A DNA stretch of 64,000 nt from Acinetobacter gerneri DSM 14967 = CIP 107464 = MTCC 9824 (lineage in GTDB: Bacteria; Pseudomonadota; Gammaproteobacteria; Pseudomonadales; Moraxellaceae), in assembly GCF_000368565.1 (NCBI RefSeq), contig NZ_KB849549.1, positions 186,001 through 250,000 on the forward strand, written 5' to 3'. Position numbers and translations under genes: made by a program. Position 1 is the stretch's first letter; each line of letters starts with the position of its first letter. Shown here piece after piece: positions 9,521 to 18,969 of this stretch. A model generated the notes under the pieces. It was not told the origin of the DNA, ran no database searches, and saw only the letters and a list, made by a program, of their open reading frames with translations.

Positions 9521-10063
9521 TTAATTTAACTCTTCAGCGACAATAATATTCAAAATTTTCTGCGCCAAATCTCGTGCTGCACCTTGATTGGTTTCAATAA
9601 TATAGTGTGCAACTTCACGATAAAGAGGATCACGAACTTTGAGTAAATCACGCAATTTCTTTTCAGGATTTTCGACCTGAAGTAAAGGACGATTTTTATC
9701 TCGATACGTTCTTTGTAGCTGAATCTCAACAGGTGTAAATAAATACACCACGATACCGCGATGCTTTAAATATTCACGATTTTTTGCTTGAGTCACAGCC
9801 CCACCACCTGTGGCAACCACCAAAGGTTTACGAGAAGTTATATCATCAATGACAATGGTTTCTCTTGCACGAAAACCTTGTTCCCCTTCTTTTTCAAAAA
9901 TCCAAGGAATGGACGCACCCGTTTTACGCTCAATCTCATGATCACTATCTAGAAATTCACGCCCCAACAGCTCCGCCAAATGTCTTCCTACTGTAGTTTT
10001 TCCTGCTCCCATTGGCCCCACCAAATAAATATTTGGTAGGGTTTCAAACTCTTTGCTTTGCAA
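9521..10063 (-). CDS. aroK: Shikimate kinase, TTG start
   Basis: AroK phosphorylates shikimate at the 3-hydroxyl with ATP. The 180-residue protein has a Walker A loop GPMGAGKTTVGRH (about 16-28), the shikimate-site DSDHEIE (about 40-46), a second substrate-binding GGG (about 86-88) and the lid arginine region YRDKNRPLL. The only start that keeps the N-terminal sequence up to the P-loop is TTG at 10063. It has AGGTGA about 6 nt upstream; no in-frame ATG precedes it nearby. A five-codon open frame (10072-10089) ends over this ribosome-binding site. The gene lies 51 bp after pilQ with no terminator between. Confidence 0.93.
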   Translation of the reverse strand: MQSKEFETLPNIYLVGPMGAGKTTVGRHLAELLGREFLDSDHEIERKTGASIPWIFEKEGEQGFRARETIVIDDITSRKPLVVATGGGAVTQAKNREYLKHRGIVVYLFTPVEIQLQRTYRDKNRPLLQVENPEKKLRDLLKVRDPLYREVAHYIIETNQGAARDLAQKILNIIVAEELN

Positions 10064-10114
10064 GGAGTCACCTATCGAATTGCTTTCATTGAAGCTATAT
10101 TAATGATTTCTCGA

Positions 10115-12232
10115 TTATCTGTCATTAACAATTCTTGGCGTGACAAAAATCAAAAGTTCACTTTTATTTTCAGATTTCACATCTTTTCTAAATAAATGGC
10201 CTAAAACTGGAATGTCACCCAACAAAGGCACCTTGGTTTGTTTATTGACAGTGTTCTGTTCAAAAATGCCACCGAGTACTACGGTTTCCCCATCACCAAC
10301 CAGCACATTGGTATCAATTTGATTCTTATTGAGAACAATTTCTCCATTTGGTGCAGTTCCTGCATTGGAGTCATTGGTGATTTTAAGTTGCATCTGTACT
10401 TTGCCATCAGGCGTGATGCTCGGCGTCACATCCAAACTCAATAAAGCATCTTTAAAAGAAGTATTGACTGTTGATCCAGAACCAGAAGTTGTCGTGGTTT
10501 GATAAGGTATTTCCTGTCCAGATGCGACTTTGGCATTTTGTTTATCTGCAGTCATGACTTTTGGCGTAGAAATAATCTCAGCAAAGCCATCGGCTTGAAG
10601 TGCTGACAACTCTAGATCAAGCATAAAGTCCGACAGGCTAATCAGACCAAATGCAATTTTACTTGCCCCTGCCGAACTCACCCCTAAATCTACATTAAGG
10701 TTGTCTGGACGGGTAATTTCATATTTCCAAGCCCCAGTATCAGTATCTTTTTTGGGATTTCTCAGATCCCATAAAGTTGTATCACTACCGCCAACCAACA
10801 AGTTGCTATTTTTAGTGATACCCTGCGACAAAATCCCCCATTTCACTCCCATTTCCTTAGTGAAATCAGTTGTAGCCCGTACGATACGTGCCTCTATCAT
10901 CACCTGCTTAATAGAAACATCAAGTAGATCAACCATTTTGCGAATCTGATCAATTTTCTGCGCTGTGTCATTTAAAATAAGCGTATTGGTTCGTGGATCA
11001 ATCGATAAAGTACCTCTCGGACTCAGCATGGTTCCATCCATTTCTTGAGTCACATCTGTACTTGTCCGAGTGCTGCTAAGATTTGAGGATCCTTTACTAA
11101 TCAATTTTTCAATATCGGTAACTTTGGCATATTTGAGCTGAATATATTCAGTCTGAATCGGTGCAAGTTTGACACTCTGTGCGATTGCCTTCGCTTGTTC
11201 TTCTTCGGACTTAATCATTTCAGGCAGTGGTGCAATCCAAATCACATTACCATTTCTTCTCTGATCTAAGTTTTTGGTTTTTAGAATAATATCCAGAGCT
11301 TGATCCCACGGCACATCCTGCATACGAAGGGTCATATTTCCTTGCACACTATCTGATGCCACCATATTGATGCCCGTAAACTCAGCCAATAATTGCAACA
11401 CACGTCTTACTTCAATATCCTGAAAATCAAGAGAAATTTTCTTTCCTGTATAAATTGGTGTACGACTTTTGACTTTGCTTTGATCACTAGGTCGCTTAAA
11501 GCTGACAGTCATTTTGTTGCCCGTCTGGAAAGCCATATATTCATAACTGCCATTGGTCTGAACAGTAATCACCCCATTTGAGCCTTCATTATATGAGTCG
11601 ATCGTTGTTACTGGAGTCGCAAAATCATTGACATCCATACGGCGGTTGAGATGTGTTGGCAGTTTCGCACCCAAAACTCGAATGACAATTTTACCGCCTT
11701 GTTGTTGGATATCGATGGGTGTTTTACTATCCAACAATTCCAATGAAATCTGTCCTTCATCAGCATTACCACGCTTAAAAGCGATATTGGACACACCTTG
11801 TTTTTGCGGTGTTGATGTCAGAGCCCAAGTCGATGTTGCGAGATTTTTGTTATTTGAAATTTTGAGAATAAAGGTATTGCCTTCAACTCGTGTGCTAAAG
11901 CTCGAATCTTTATTTTTTAAATTGACTGTCATTCGTGCCCGCTGTGGATCTGAAGCGAGATCAATGGTACTGGCTTCAGGGCTTGAAACTACGATATTAT
12001 TTTTGGAAATGCTTTGTTTAACCTGTTCAAAGTCCAAAAGTAAACGTGGTGGATTATCCAGTTGATACGCTTTTGGCTCAGGAGGAATGCCATTAAACAT
12101 CACTCTGATTTCAGTCCCCTGTTCTGGTATTTGCATCGGTGCAATATTGGTCATGCTCACTTCTGCAACTGCAATTTGTGATATTGCAAGCGTTAACGTA
12201 GATAATAAAAAATTTCGAATATAAAAATTCAT
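10115..12232 (-). CDS. pilQ: Type IV pilus secretin PilQ
   Basis: This is the outer-membrane secretin through which type IV pili pass, 705 residues. A signal peptide ends near residue 23 (SQIAVA). Two AMIN-like beta regions that bind peptidoglycan follow, then a secretin/TonB N-terminal domain (KISLDFQDIEVRRVLQLLAEF, about 269), N1 repeats, and the secretin core with VMIEARIV and the C-terminal VPLLGDIPVLGHLFR signature. It is last of the pilMNOPQ genes. A 126-bp gap separates it from pilP and holds only a weak imperfect hairpin at 12318-12336. In naturally competent Acinetobacter this secretin is also needed for DNA uptake. Confidence 0.96.
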   Translation of the reverse strand: MNFYIRNFLLSTLTLAISQIAVAEVSMTNIAPMQIPEQGTEIRVMFNGIPPEPKAYQLDNPPRLLLDFEQVKQSISKNNIVVSSPEASTIDLASDPQRARMTVNLKNKDSSFSTRVEGNTFILKISNNKNLATSTWALTSTPQKQGVSNIAFKRGNADEGQISLELLDSKTPIDIQQQGGKIVIRVLGAKLPTHLNRRMDVNDFATPVTTIDSYNEGSNGVITVQTNGSYEYMAFQTGNKMTVSFKRPSDQSKVKSRTPIYTGKKISLDFQDIEVRRVLQLLAEFTGINMVASDSVQGNMTLRMQDVPWDQALDIILKTKNLDQRRNGNVIWIAPLPEMIKSEEEQAKAIAQSVKLAPIQTEYIQLKYAKVTDIEKLISKGSSNLSSTRTSTDVTQEMDGTMLSPRGTLSIDPRTNTLILNDTAQKIDQIRKMVDLLDVSIKQVMIEARIVRATTDFTKEMGVKWGILSQGITKNSNLLVGGSDTTLWDLRNPKKDTDTGAWKYEITRPDNLNVDLGVSSAGASKIAFGLISLSDFMLDLELSALQADGFAEIISTPKVMTADKQNAKVASGQEIPYQTTTTSGSGSTVNTSFKDALLSLDVTPSITPDGKVQMQLKITNDSNAGTAPNGEIVLNKNQIDTNVLVGDGETVVLGGIFEQNTVNKQTKVPLLGDIPVLGHLFRKDVKSENKSELLIFVTPRIVNDR

Positions 12233-12358
12233 CGTTTTGCAATCCCCAAATAAAACTGTATCAATTGTTTTTTCTAGTTATATAGAGCTTGTAGGTCATG
12301 GACCCAAAAAATTAAACGTCAGTCAAAATGACAGACAAACTCATGTTAAACAATAAAT

Positions 12359-12883
12359 TTATGGTGCTACCAATAAAACCAAACTACGTGGTCGCTCGAT
12401 AAAATGATCATGCCCATCAGGCATAATCTCAAGCAAATCAACACGTTTTGGTTCAATATGAATGACTCTACCTTGATTTAAACCAAGATAGTCCCCGACC
12501 TGAATCCGCTCAACTTGCCCAGTTGGCGTTTGAATCAATGCAAAGCTAACACCTGCCCGATTTCTAAATGTACCCTTCATATTTAAATTATCGAGAGAAA
12601 ACTGTTCTAAATATTGTTTTTGGCGATTTGGATTTGGCGTGACTCGCTTACCCGCCAAGACTTTTAACTCTTGAGCAACTGAAGAAGGTAAAAATGGACT
12701 TCTTAATTGCTGAGCTGCATAACTATAACTTGGAGCCGTTTCAAAGACAGGTTCAGGCGGGATGCTTTGTGGAGCATCATGCTGAATTTCATCCATTTTT
12801 TTTGCAACATACTCAATTTTTGAAGTACATGCCAAAAGACTCGTTGTTATCAGTAACAGCAATGAGATCTGGATCATTTTCAT
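12359..12883 (-). CDS. pilP: Type IV pilus lipoprotein PilP
   Basis: This 174-residue lipoprotein has a lipobox LLAC near residue 19. A flexible Pro-rich linker follows, then a C-terminal beta domain (about 85-174) containing LEQFSLDNLNMKGTFRN and RIQVGDYLGLNQGRV, typical of PilP. In the known assembly PilP links the inner-membrane PilMNO platform to the PilQ secretin. The start ATG overlaps the pilO stop by 4 bases, a sign of translational coupling. Confidence 0.95.
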   Translation of the reverse strand: MKMIQISLLLLITTSLLACTSKIEYVAKKMDEIQHDAPQSIPPEPVFETAPSYSYAAQQLRSPFLPSSVAQELKVLAGKRVTPNPNRQKQYLEQFSLDNLNMKGTFRNRAGVSFALIQTPTGQVERIQVGDYLGLNQGRVIHIEPKRVDLLEIMPDGHDHFIERPRSLVLLVAP

Positions 12884-13590
12884 TTGACTAGCTCCTTCGG
12901 CTCTTCACCTTCGACCTTATCAAACGCCCCGTCATAACTATATGTTTTTGCTTTTAAAAGATAATTTACTTTTGGAATATCTGACTTTTTATTTGGATCA
13001 GTTTGTGCGGTGATTTCAAAATCATGCAAAGTGACGATACGAGGCAAAACAGCCAAATTGGAAACAAACGTTCCAAATGCATGATAATCCCCCGATGCTT
13101 CAATTAAAATTGGTTGTTCAATAAAAAATTCACGCTTAACTTCACTATCCAATTGAATATTTTTAAATTTCAATCCAGATTTCACACCCGTTTGGCTAAT
13201 ATTTTCAACTAAGCTCGGTATTTCAGCTTGGGTAGGCAATTGTTGCAACTGTTTTTGAAACTTCAATTGCATATTTTGATATTGCTGTTCGTATAACTTT
13301 AAATTGCGAAGTTTCGAATCTTTTTCACGATATTCTTTTAATAAGGTACTTTCCTCGATTTCCGCCTTGGAAATATCATCTAACTGAAAACGAATTACCA
13401 ATAAATAGCCCAAAACACAAATAATAAAATAGATAAAAATCCAACAAACAACTTTTACAGCAATCGGCCAACTACCGTAGCCATTCATATCCAAAGTATT
13501 AAATTGTTGATAAATCTTTTTTAAATCAACTTTTTTAGTCGCGCTATTTTTACTTTGTTGCTCGGTATTCTTTAAGTCTTTAAAACTCAT
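12880..13590 (-). CDS. pilO: Type IV pilus inner-membrane protein PilO
   Basis: This 236-residue bitopic protein has one transmembrane helix (about 47-66, VVCWIFIYFIICVLGYLLV). A periplasmic coiled coil (about 75-120) rich in Glu, Lys and Gln follows, then a ferredoxin-like domain. The region GVKSGLKFKNIQL and the phrase ASGDYHAFGTFVSNLAVLPR match the PilO family. PilO pairs with PilN as the periplasmic scaffold of the pilus machine. It overlaps both pilN and pilP by 4 bases. Confidence 0.95.
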   Translation of the reverse strand: MSFKDLKNTEQQSKNSATKKVDLKKIYQQFNTLDMNGYGSWPIAVKVVCWIFIYFIICVLGYLLVIRFQLDDISKAEIEESTLLKEYREKDSKLRNLKLYEQQYQNMQLKFQKQLQQLPTQAEIPSLVENISQTGVKSGLKFKNIQLDSEVKREFFIEQPILIEASGDYHAFGTFVSNLAVLPRIVTLHDFEITAQTDPNKKSDIPKVNYLLKAKTYSYDGAFDKVEGEEPKELVK

Positions 13591-14222
13591 TTCTTCACCT
13601 CCGCAACCGTTTTCGTTGTTTCAACTGAAGTATCTGCCGTTTCAGCCAGTGCCCCTAGATCAGCCGTCACGATAAAACTACCGTAATTTTCTTCCTCTCG
13701 TGGAACAAGTGAGCTTTCTGCTTTTACCTTATTTTCATCTGCTGCCAAATAAGATTTCATGAAAGCATTGCGATACCAAGAAGAAGCATTCAATCTACGC
13801 AATAACTCAGCCACCACTTCAGGTTTTTCAGCAAAACCTTCTAAAGTAAATGTATTGGCTGTTCGAACAAATTTCGTTAGATACATTTTCTCTGGTGTAA
13901 TGCGAACTAACTCATCAACCAAATGAACAGTAACAGGTCGTTGCGAATCTAGATTATTGATCAATTTCATTCTATCAATCAATGTATTGCGCTTATTTTG
14001 CAAACCATCTAATGATTTTAACTGTTGATCCAAGCCTTGATTTCGACTGCTAATCAGCTTATTGGCTTGCTCCTGATCATTCAGTTTATAGCTCGCAATT
14101 AACCACGCCATAACAACGGTAAAAATCCCCAATACGGCAATGCCGATACATATCAAAATAAACTGTTTCTTTCTCTGTTCCCGTAGTTCATCGCGCCACG
14201 GGAGTAGATTAATTTTGGTCAT
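13587..14222 (-). CDS. pilN: Type IV pilus inner-membrane protein PilN
   Basis: This 211-residue bitopic protein starts with the cytoplasmic motif MTKINLLPWRDELRE, which binds PilM. A transmembrane helix lies at about 22-44 and a short coiled coil follows. The periplasmic domain contains LVRITPEKMYLTKFVRT. The C-terminus is Thr/Val rich. It overlaps the pilM stop by one base and pilO by four, so the set is translated as a coupled operon. Confidence 0.95.
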   Translation of the reverse strand: MTKINLLPWRDELREQRKKQFILICIGIAVLGIFTVVMAWLIASYKLNDQEQANKLISSRNQGLDQQLKSLDGLQNKRNTLIDRMKLINNLDSQRPVTVHLVDELVRITPEKMYLTKFVRTANTFTLEGFAEKPEVVAELLRRLNASSWYRNAFMKSYLAADENKVKAESSLVPREEENYGSFIVTADLGALAETADTSVETTKTVAEVKK

Positions 14223-15280
14223 TAATCAAATCCCCTTAAAGCTAAACCGCAAGCGACCAACAATGAAGGCGCATCATTTTCTATTTTTTTCAAATTAATT
14301 TGCGGGGAAAATCCCATTTGTAAAAATGGATTGGCTATCGTGACGCGATAACCTAGTTTTTGTTGTAATAGTTTGGATAGTCCAAAAATATTGGCATTAC
14401 CACCTGCCAACAAAATATGATCTATTTCATTGTGCTGTGATGAAGAAAAGAAAAATTGTAATGATCTTGCTGCTTGTTGGACCGCAGCATCCAAAAATGG
14501 CATTAATACTTCTTCGTGATAATCATTAGGTAAGGAACGCATTTTTTTTGCCTTACCTGCCTCTTCATAGGTCAGACCATAACGATTTTGAATATCTTCC
14601 GTGAGTTGTTTGCCCCCAAACAATTGCTCACGTGTATAGATAATTTTACCGTTTTGCATTACCGATAAAGTCGTCATAGTATGCCCAATATCTAAGATCG
14701 CAACCAAACTGACCCCCAAAGGTAAAGTATCGGCAAATGCCCCCAAAGCGCGTTCCAAGGCATAACTTTCCACATCGACAACTTTGGATTTCAAACCTGC
14801 AAGTTCAAGGACTTCAACGCGATTGTCGACATTTTCTGTTCGAGTAGCGACCAGTAGTACATTGACTTTATTTGGATTTTTGAGTTGATCAGCCAAAACC
14901 TCAAAATCTAGACTGACTTCATCCAATGGATATGGAATATATTGCTCTGCATCCATTTTGATTTGAATTTCACGTTCTTCATCACTTAAATCGGCATCCA
15001 TTTCGATGACTTTAGTCATCACCATAGAGGTCGGGATCGCAAGTGCAACATTAGATGAATTTGGATTTGCAGTATTTATAACCTTTTCTAAGGCTTCTGC
15101 AATAGACTCAAGATTTAAAATATTTTTTTCAACCACACTCCCCTCAGCTAAGGGACACAACCCATAACTTTCAACCCAATATCGCCCGTTTTTAAATGAT
15201 AACTCGAGCAATTTAACAGAAGTAGAGCTAATATCTATGCCTATTAGCCCCTTATTTTGCTTACGATATAATTTAAGCAC
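14222..15280 (-). CDS. pilM: Type IV pilus actin-like protein PilM, GTG start
   Basis: PilM is a cytoplasmic actin-fold protein that binds ATP and the N-terminal tail of PilN. The sequence has GLIGIDISSTSVKLLEL near the N-terminus and a second phosphate-binding loop VAILDIGHTMTTL. The adenosine motif is ILLAGGNANIFGL. I place the start at GTG 15280 (352 residues): AGGA lies 8 nt upstream and the length fits the family. The longer frame would begin at a TTG without a ribosome-binding site. It is the first gene of pilMNOPQ and divergent from mrcA. Confidence 0.94.
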   Translation of the reverse strand: MLKLYRKQNKGLIGIDISSTSVKLLELSFKNGRYWVESYGLCPLAEGSVVEKNILNLESIAEALEKVINTANPNSSNVALAIPTSMVMTKVIEMDADLSDEEREIQIKMDAEQYIPYPLDEVSLDFEVLADQLKNPNKVNVLLVATRTENVDNRVEVLELAGLKSKVVDVESYALERALGAFADTLPLGVSLVAILDIGHTMTTLSVMQNGKIIYTREQLFGGKQLTEDIQNRYGLTYEEAGKAKKMRSLPNDYHEEVLMPFLDAAVQQAARSLQFFFSSSQHNEIDHILLAGGNANIFGLSKLLQQKLGYRVTIANPFLQMGFSPQINLKKIENDAPSLLVACGLALRGFD

Positions 15281-15444
15281 AATAAAGTTCCTATTATTTT
15301 TTTCCCCAAATAAGAACAAACTAATCTTGTACGGTCTTAATTTATTTTTTACGGATACAATAACTCATCTAACAATCCGTTCGCCAAGAAGCTATACTGA
15401 CTCGTAATTAGTTTGCCATTAGCTCCTATTAAAACTTACTTGTT

Positions 15445-17982
15445 ATGAAAAAGCTATCTTCTTCAGGCCGTATTCACCCAATTTTTTTGCTAATAATTAT
15501 AGTATTAGTCGCAATTCCTATGGGTTTTTACGGAATGTATCTCTATATCGCTCCTTCTCTGCCGGAAATGAGCTCCCTAAAAAAAGCACCATTATTAAAA
15601 CCATTACAAGTTTATTCGGCAGACAATCAACTTATCGCAGAATATGGCGGCAAACTTTCAGTACCAGTTGAGTACAAAGAAATTCCCAAAACTTTTGTGC
15701 ATGCTTTCTTAGCAGCTGAAGATTCTTCATTTTTTGAGCACAGCGGAATTAGTTTTAAAGGTCTTGGACGTGCAGTCAGTGAAAGTGTTACTGGCTCAGG
15801 CGTGCAAACAGGTGGTTCAACCATCACCATGCAGGTTGCCAAAAACTATTATTTGACTCCTGAACGGACTTTAAAACGCAAACTAACTGAAGTGTTCTTG
15901 GCACGAAAAATCGAACAAAACTTATCAAAAGAAGAAATTTTTACCTTATATGTGAATAAAATTTTCTTGGGGAAAAATGCTTACGGTATCGCCGCCGCTG
16001 CAAAGATTTACTATAACAAAAACCTAAATCAACTTTCGGTCGCTCAAATGGCCATGATTGCAGGTTTACCTAAAGCACCGTCAAAATACAATCCTGTGGT
16101 CAATCCAGAACGTGCGCTTGAGCGTCGTAACTGGATTTTAGGACGTATGTTGCAATTGGGCTACATCTCACAAGCTCAATACAACCAAGCGGTCGCTGAG
16201 CCTTTAAATTTGAGTATGCCAGATCGTAGTCTCAGCAACCGATTTCCCTATGTAGGGGAAATGGTTCGTTCTGAACTGGTTGAAAAGTTTGGCGATCAAG
16301 CTGTGGACTCTGGCTATAAAGTTTACACCACCATCGACAGCAAACGTCAGGAATATGCTGAGCAATCGGTACAGGCTGGACTTGAGGACTATGATCGTCG
16401 TCACGGCTGGCGTGGTGCTGAAGCTCATGACAAACCTTTGACTGAGTTTATGGCTTATGGCAATACCTACCCTGCTGAAGTCATCAAAGTGGGTGCTAAC
16501 ACTTTTGAGGCAAAAATGCAGGATGGTTCTACTGTAACCGTTCCATGGTCAGGTATGTCTTGGGCTAGAAAATATATCAATGCCAATGCCGTGGGTGGTG
16601 CACCTAGTCGCGCCTCACAAATTGTATCGGTTAAAGATATCGTGCGTTTACGTCCAAACCAAGAAAAAACCTCTTGGTCTTTGGTACAGGTTCCTCGTGT
16701 ACAAGGTCAATTGATTGCATTAAATCCAAATGATGGTGCGATTGAAGCTGTAGTGGGTGGCTACAACTTTTATCAATCTCGCTTTAACCGTGCATTGCAA
16801 GGTTGGCGTCAACCGGGTTCTACCATCAAACCATTTATCTATGCTTTGGCTTTAGAACGTGGAATGACCCCTTATACCATGGTCAATGACAGCCCAATCA
16901 CAATTGGTCGCTGGACACCGAGAAACTCTGATGGTCGTTATTTGGGGATGATCCCATTACGCCGTGCATTGTATTTATCTCGAAATACAGTTTCGGTACG
17001 TTTATTACAAAGCGTCGGGATTGAGCGTGCACGCCAACTTTTGATGGATTTCGGTCTACAAGAAAATCAAATTCCTTCTAACTTCACTATTGCGCTCGGT
17101 ACACCTCAGGTTCTACCTGTGCAAATGGCAACAGGCTATGCCACATTTGCCAATGGTGGTTACCGTGTCCAACCGCATTTTATTAGCCGTATCGAAGATG
17201 CTTATGGCAAAGTGATTTTTGAAGCAAATCCTGATTATGCTTGTATCCCGTGTATTAACCAAAAAGATGATCAAGAAAATCCAGAAGCTGAACTCACTCC
17301 AGATGATGAAGCATTCCGTGTATCTAGCAAAACTGTAGATGCCAATAAAAAAGAAGTTGCGATTGTCGATAGTAAATATCGCCAAGCTCAACGTATTTTA
17401 AAATCTCAATCCGCATTTGATATGGCCAATATTTTGCATGACGTAATCGTACATGGTACGGGTCGTGCGGCATTGAAAATCGGTCGTGATGATATTGGTG
17501 GTAAAACAGGGACAACCAATGATGCCAAAGATGCTTGGTTTGCAGGCTTCAATGGAAAATTAGTTGCAATTGCTTGGGTTGGTTTTGACCAACCAACAAC
17601 TCTCGGTCGTCGTGAATTTGGTGGTGTTGCTGCATTACCGATTTGGACCAATTTTATGGGCAAATCGTTACAGGGAACTTCTTCGGCTTGGGTACGTTTC
17701 GACAAAAATGCCAAAGATCCAATTTCACGTGAACAACGTGGTCAACAGCAACAAGTTGAAAGCCGTCAAGATGACTATCGCTCATCACCTCCGATGGCTC
17801 GACCAATCTATCGACCTGCGCCTGTAGAAGCACGTAATCCTGGAAATGACTTTGATGATTTGCCTGATAATGACAATTCACCAGCACCAACGTCATCAAA
17901 TTCGGCTACAACTTCTCCGCAGAAACGTGAACAACAACCTTCACGTGACTCGATAGAAAAATTAATTAACGAAGTGGAATAG
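15445..17982 (+). CDS. mrcA: Penicillin-binding protein 1A
   Basis: This 845-residue bifunctional class A PBP polymerises lipid II and cross-links the strands. It has an N-terminal anchor helix (about 13-35). The GT51 glycosyltransferase domain has the catalytic EDSSFFEHSG and GGSTITMQVAKNY, and an OB-like insert follows. The transpeptidase domain has STIK (PGSTIKPFIYAL), SRN (SRNTVSV) and KTG (GGKTGTTND). The C-terminal tail of about 80 residues is Pro/Gln/Arg rich and probably disordered. Its divergence from the pilus operon is a common arrangement in gammaproteobacteria. The synonym is ponA. Confidence 0.97.
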   Translation: MKKLSSSGRIHPIFLLIIIVLVAIPMGFYGMYLYIAPSLPEMSSLKKAPLLKPLQVYSADNQLIAEYGGKLSVPVEYKEIPKTFVHAFLAAEDSSFFEHSGISFKGLGRAVSESVTGSGVQTGGSTITMQVAKNYYLTPERTLKRKLTEVFLARKIEQNLSKEEIFTLYVNKIFLGKNAYGIAAAAKIYYNKNLNQLSVAQMAMIAGLPKAPSKYNPVVNPERALERRNWILGRMLQLGYISQAQYNQAVAEPLNLSMPDRSLSNRFPYVGEMVRSELVEKFGDQAVDSGYKVYTTIDSKRQEYAEQSVQAGLEDYDRRHGWRGAEAHDKPLTEFMAYGNTYPAEVIKVGANTFEAKMQDGSTVTVPWSGMSWARKYINANAVGGAPSRASQIVSVKDIVRLRPNQEKTSWSLVQVPRVQGQLIALNPNDGAIEAVVGGYNFYQSRFNRALQGWRQPGSTIKPFIYALALERGMTPYTMVNDSPITIGRWTPRNSDGRYLGMIPLRRALYLSRNTVSVRLLQSVGIERARQLLMDFGLQENQIPSNFTIALGTPQVLPVQMATGYATFANGGYRVQPHFISRIEDAYGKVIFEANPDYACIPCINQKDDQENPEAELTPDDEAFRVSSKTVDANKKEVAIVDSKYRQAQRILKSQSAFDMANILHDVIVHGTGRAALKIGRDDIGGKTGTTNDAKDAWFAGFNGKLVAIAWVGFDQPTTLGRREFGGVAALPIWTNFMGKSLQGTSSAWVRFDKNAKDPISREQRGQQQQVESRQDDYRSSPPMARPIYRPAPVEARNPGNDFDDLPDNDNSPAPTSSNSATTSPQKREQQPSRDSIEKLINEVE

Positions 17983-18036
17983 TTTTTATAGAAATAGTTT
18001 TATTGAAACATTTTTTATAGAAATAATATTCACGCG

Positions 18037-18066
18037 AAAAAAAAACCGTCTTAGGACGGTTTTTTT
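18037..18066. terminator. Bidirectional terminator between mrcA and rlmA
   Basis: An AACCGTC/GACGGTT stem is flanked by an A run on the left and a T run on the right, so it can end both the rightward mrcA and the leftward rlmA transcripts. Confidence 0.88.
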
Positions 18067-18091
18067 AGTACTACATAGAAGTCAAAATCAC

Positions 18092-18898
18092 TTAACTTTT
18101 CTTTTTAAATAAATAAATTTGAAATGCAGCTTTTAGTTTAAATTTCTCATTTTGTTCCAATGCAGCACGTTTCTCTGCTTTTGCTTTATAAGCATAAGGT
18201 GTCATCGCGATTAGATTTTTAAGCTGTTCTTGGTCAAGCTCAAAATCAGAGGTCACAATAGGAGCTTCAAGCAACTCAAAGTGTGCCGCAAGTTGCTCTA
18301 CAAACTTGTGCGGATCATGTGCTTTCACTTCATCAAATAATGCTTCTCGCATCGCATACAAATGTTCAGGCGCTGGTGTAACCACCATGAGATGCCCTTC
18401 ATCTTTCAATACACGTAAAATTTCTTGTTCTGGAATCGGGCTAAACAAGCTAGTACATAAATCAATTGAATGATCGAGCACAGGCAAAGTAGCACCTGTT
18501 CCCACAACCCAAGTGACTTCTTTATTGAGTTTTGCAGCCACTTGCACAGCATTTTTAGCGATATCTACACCTACGCACTGCATGACTTCTTGTTGCATAG
18601 CATCGGTATAATAGCCTTCACCACAGCCAATATCGAGTAGATTTTCAATACGCATTTCACGTATTTTTTCAACGACTGCTGAGCGTAGTGGCGCATAAAA
18701 TCCAGCGCTTAAAAATGCACGACGAGCCTGTACCGAATCCACAGTATCACCCGGATTTTTGCTGTGTTTATGTTGAACTACATGTAAATTAACATATCCT
18801 TGTTTGGCTATATCATAACTATGATTTTGCTCACAACGCCAAGTCCGATCCGTTAGGCTTAATGCTTCACGACATACTGGACACATCAAAAGATTCAT
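18092..18898 (-). CDS. rlmA: 23S rRNA (guanine-745-N1)-methyltransferase RlmA
   Basis: This 268-residue SAM-dependent methyltransferase has an N-terminal zinc finger CPVCREAL...CEQNHSYD (Cys6, Cys9, Cys22, His26). The family sequence AKQGYVNLHVVQHK follows. The SAM-binding motif I is LLDIGCGEGYYTDA, and motif IV-like residues occur at SLFSPIP. These features separate RlmA-type enzymes from generic methyltransferases. It stands between two terminators and is probably a single-gene transcript. The exact methylated base is inferred from family knowledge. Confidence 0.88.
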   Translation of the reverse strand: MNLLMCPVCREALSLTDRTWRCEQNHSYDIAKQGYVNLHVVQHKHSKNPGDTVDSVQARRAFLSAGFYAPLRSAVVEKIREMRIENLLDIGCGEGYYTDAMQQEVMQCVGVDIAKNAVQVAAKLNKEVTWVVGTGATLPVLDHSIDLCTSLFSPIPEQEILRVLKDEGHLMVVTPAPEHLYAMREALFDEVKAHDPHKFVEQLAAHFELLEAPIVTSDFELDQEQLKNLIAMTPYAYKAKAEKRAALEQNEKFKLKAAFQIYLFKKKS

Positions 18899-18926
18899 TA
18901 TTTACTCCAAATTCAACTTGAACGCA

Positions 18927-18957
18927 TAAAAAAAGCCGGCATATACCGACTTTTTTT
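18927..18957 (-). terminator. Intrinsic terminator of the rsmH-mraY block
   Basis: Read leftward, a stem AGTCGG/CCGGCT with one G-U pair is followed by a T run. It ends 13 bp after the mraY stop and so closes the division and cell-wall operon. Confidence 0.8.
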
Positions 18958-18969
18958 GATGGGTTTTGC

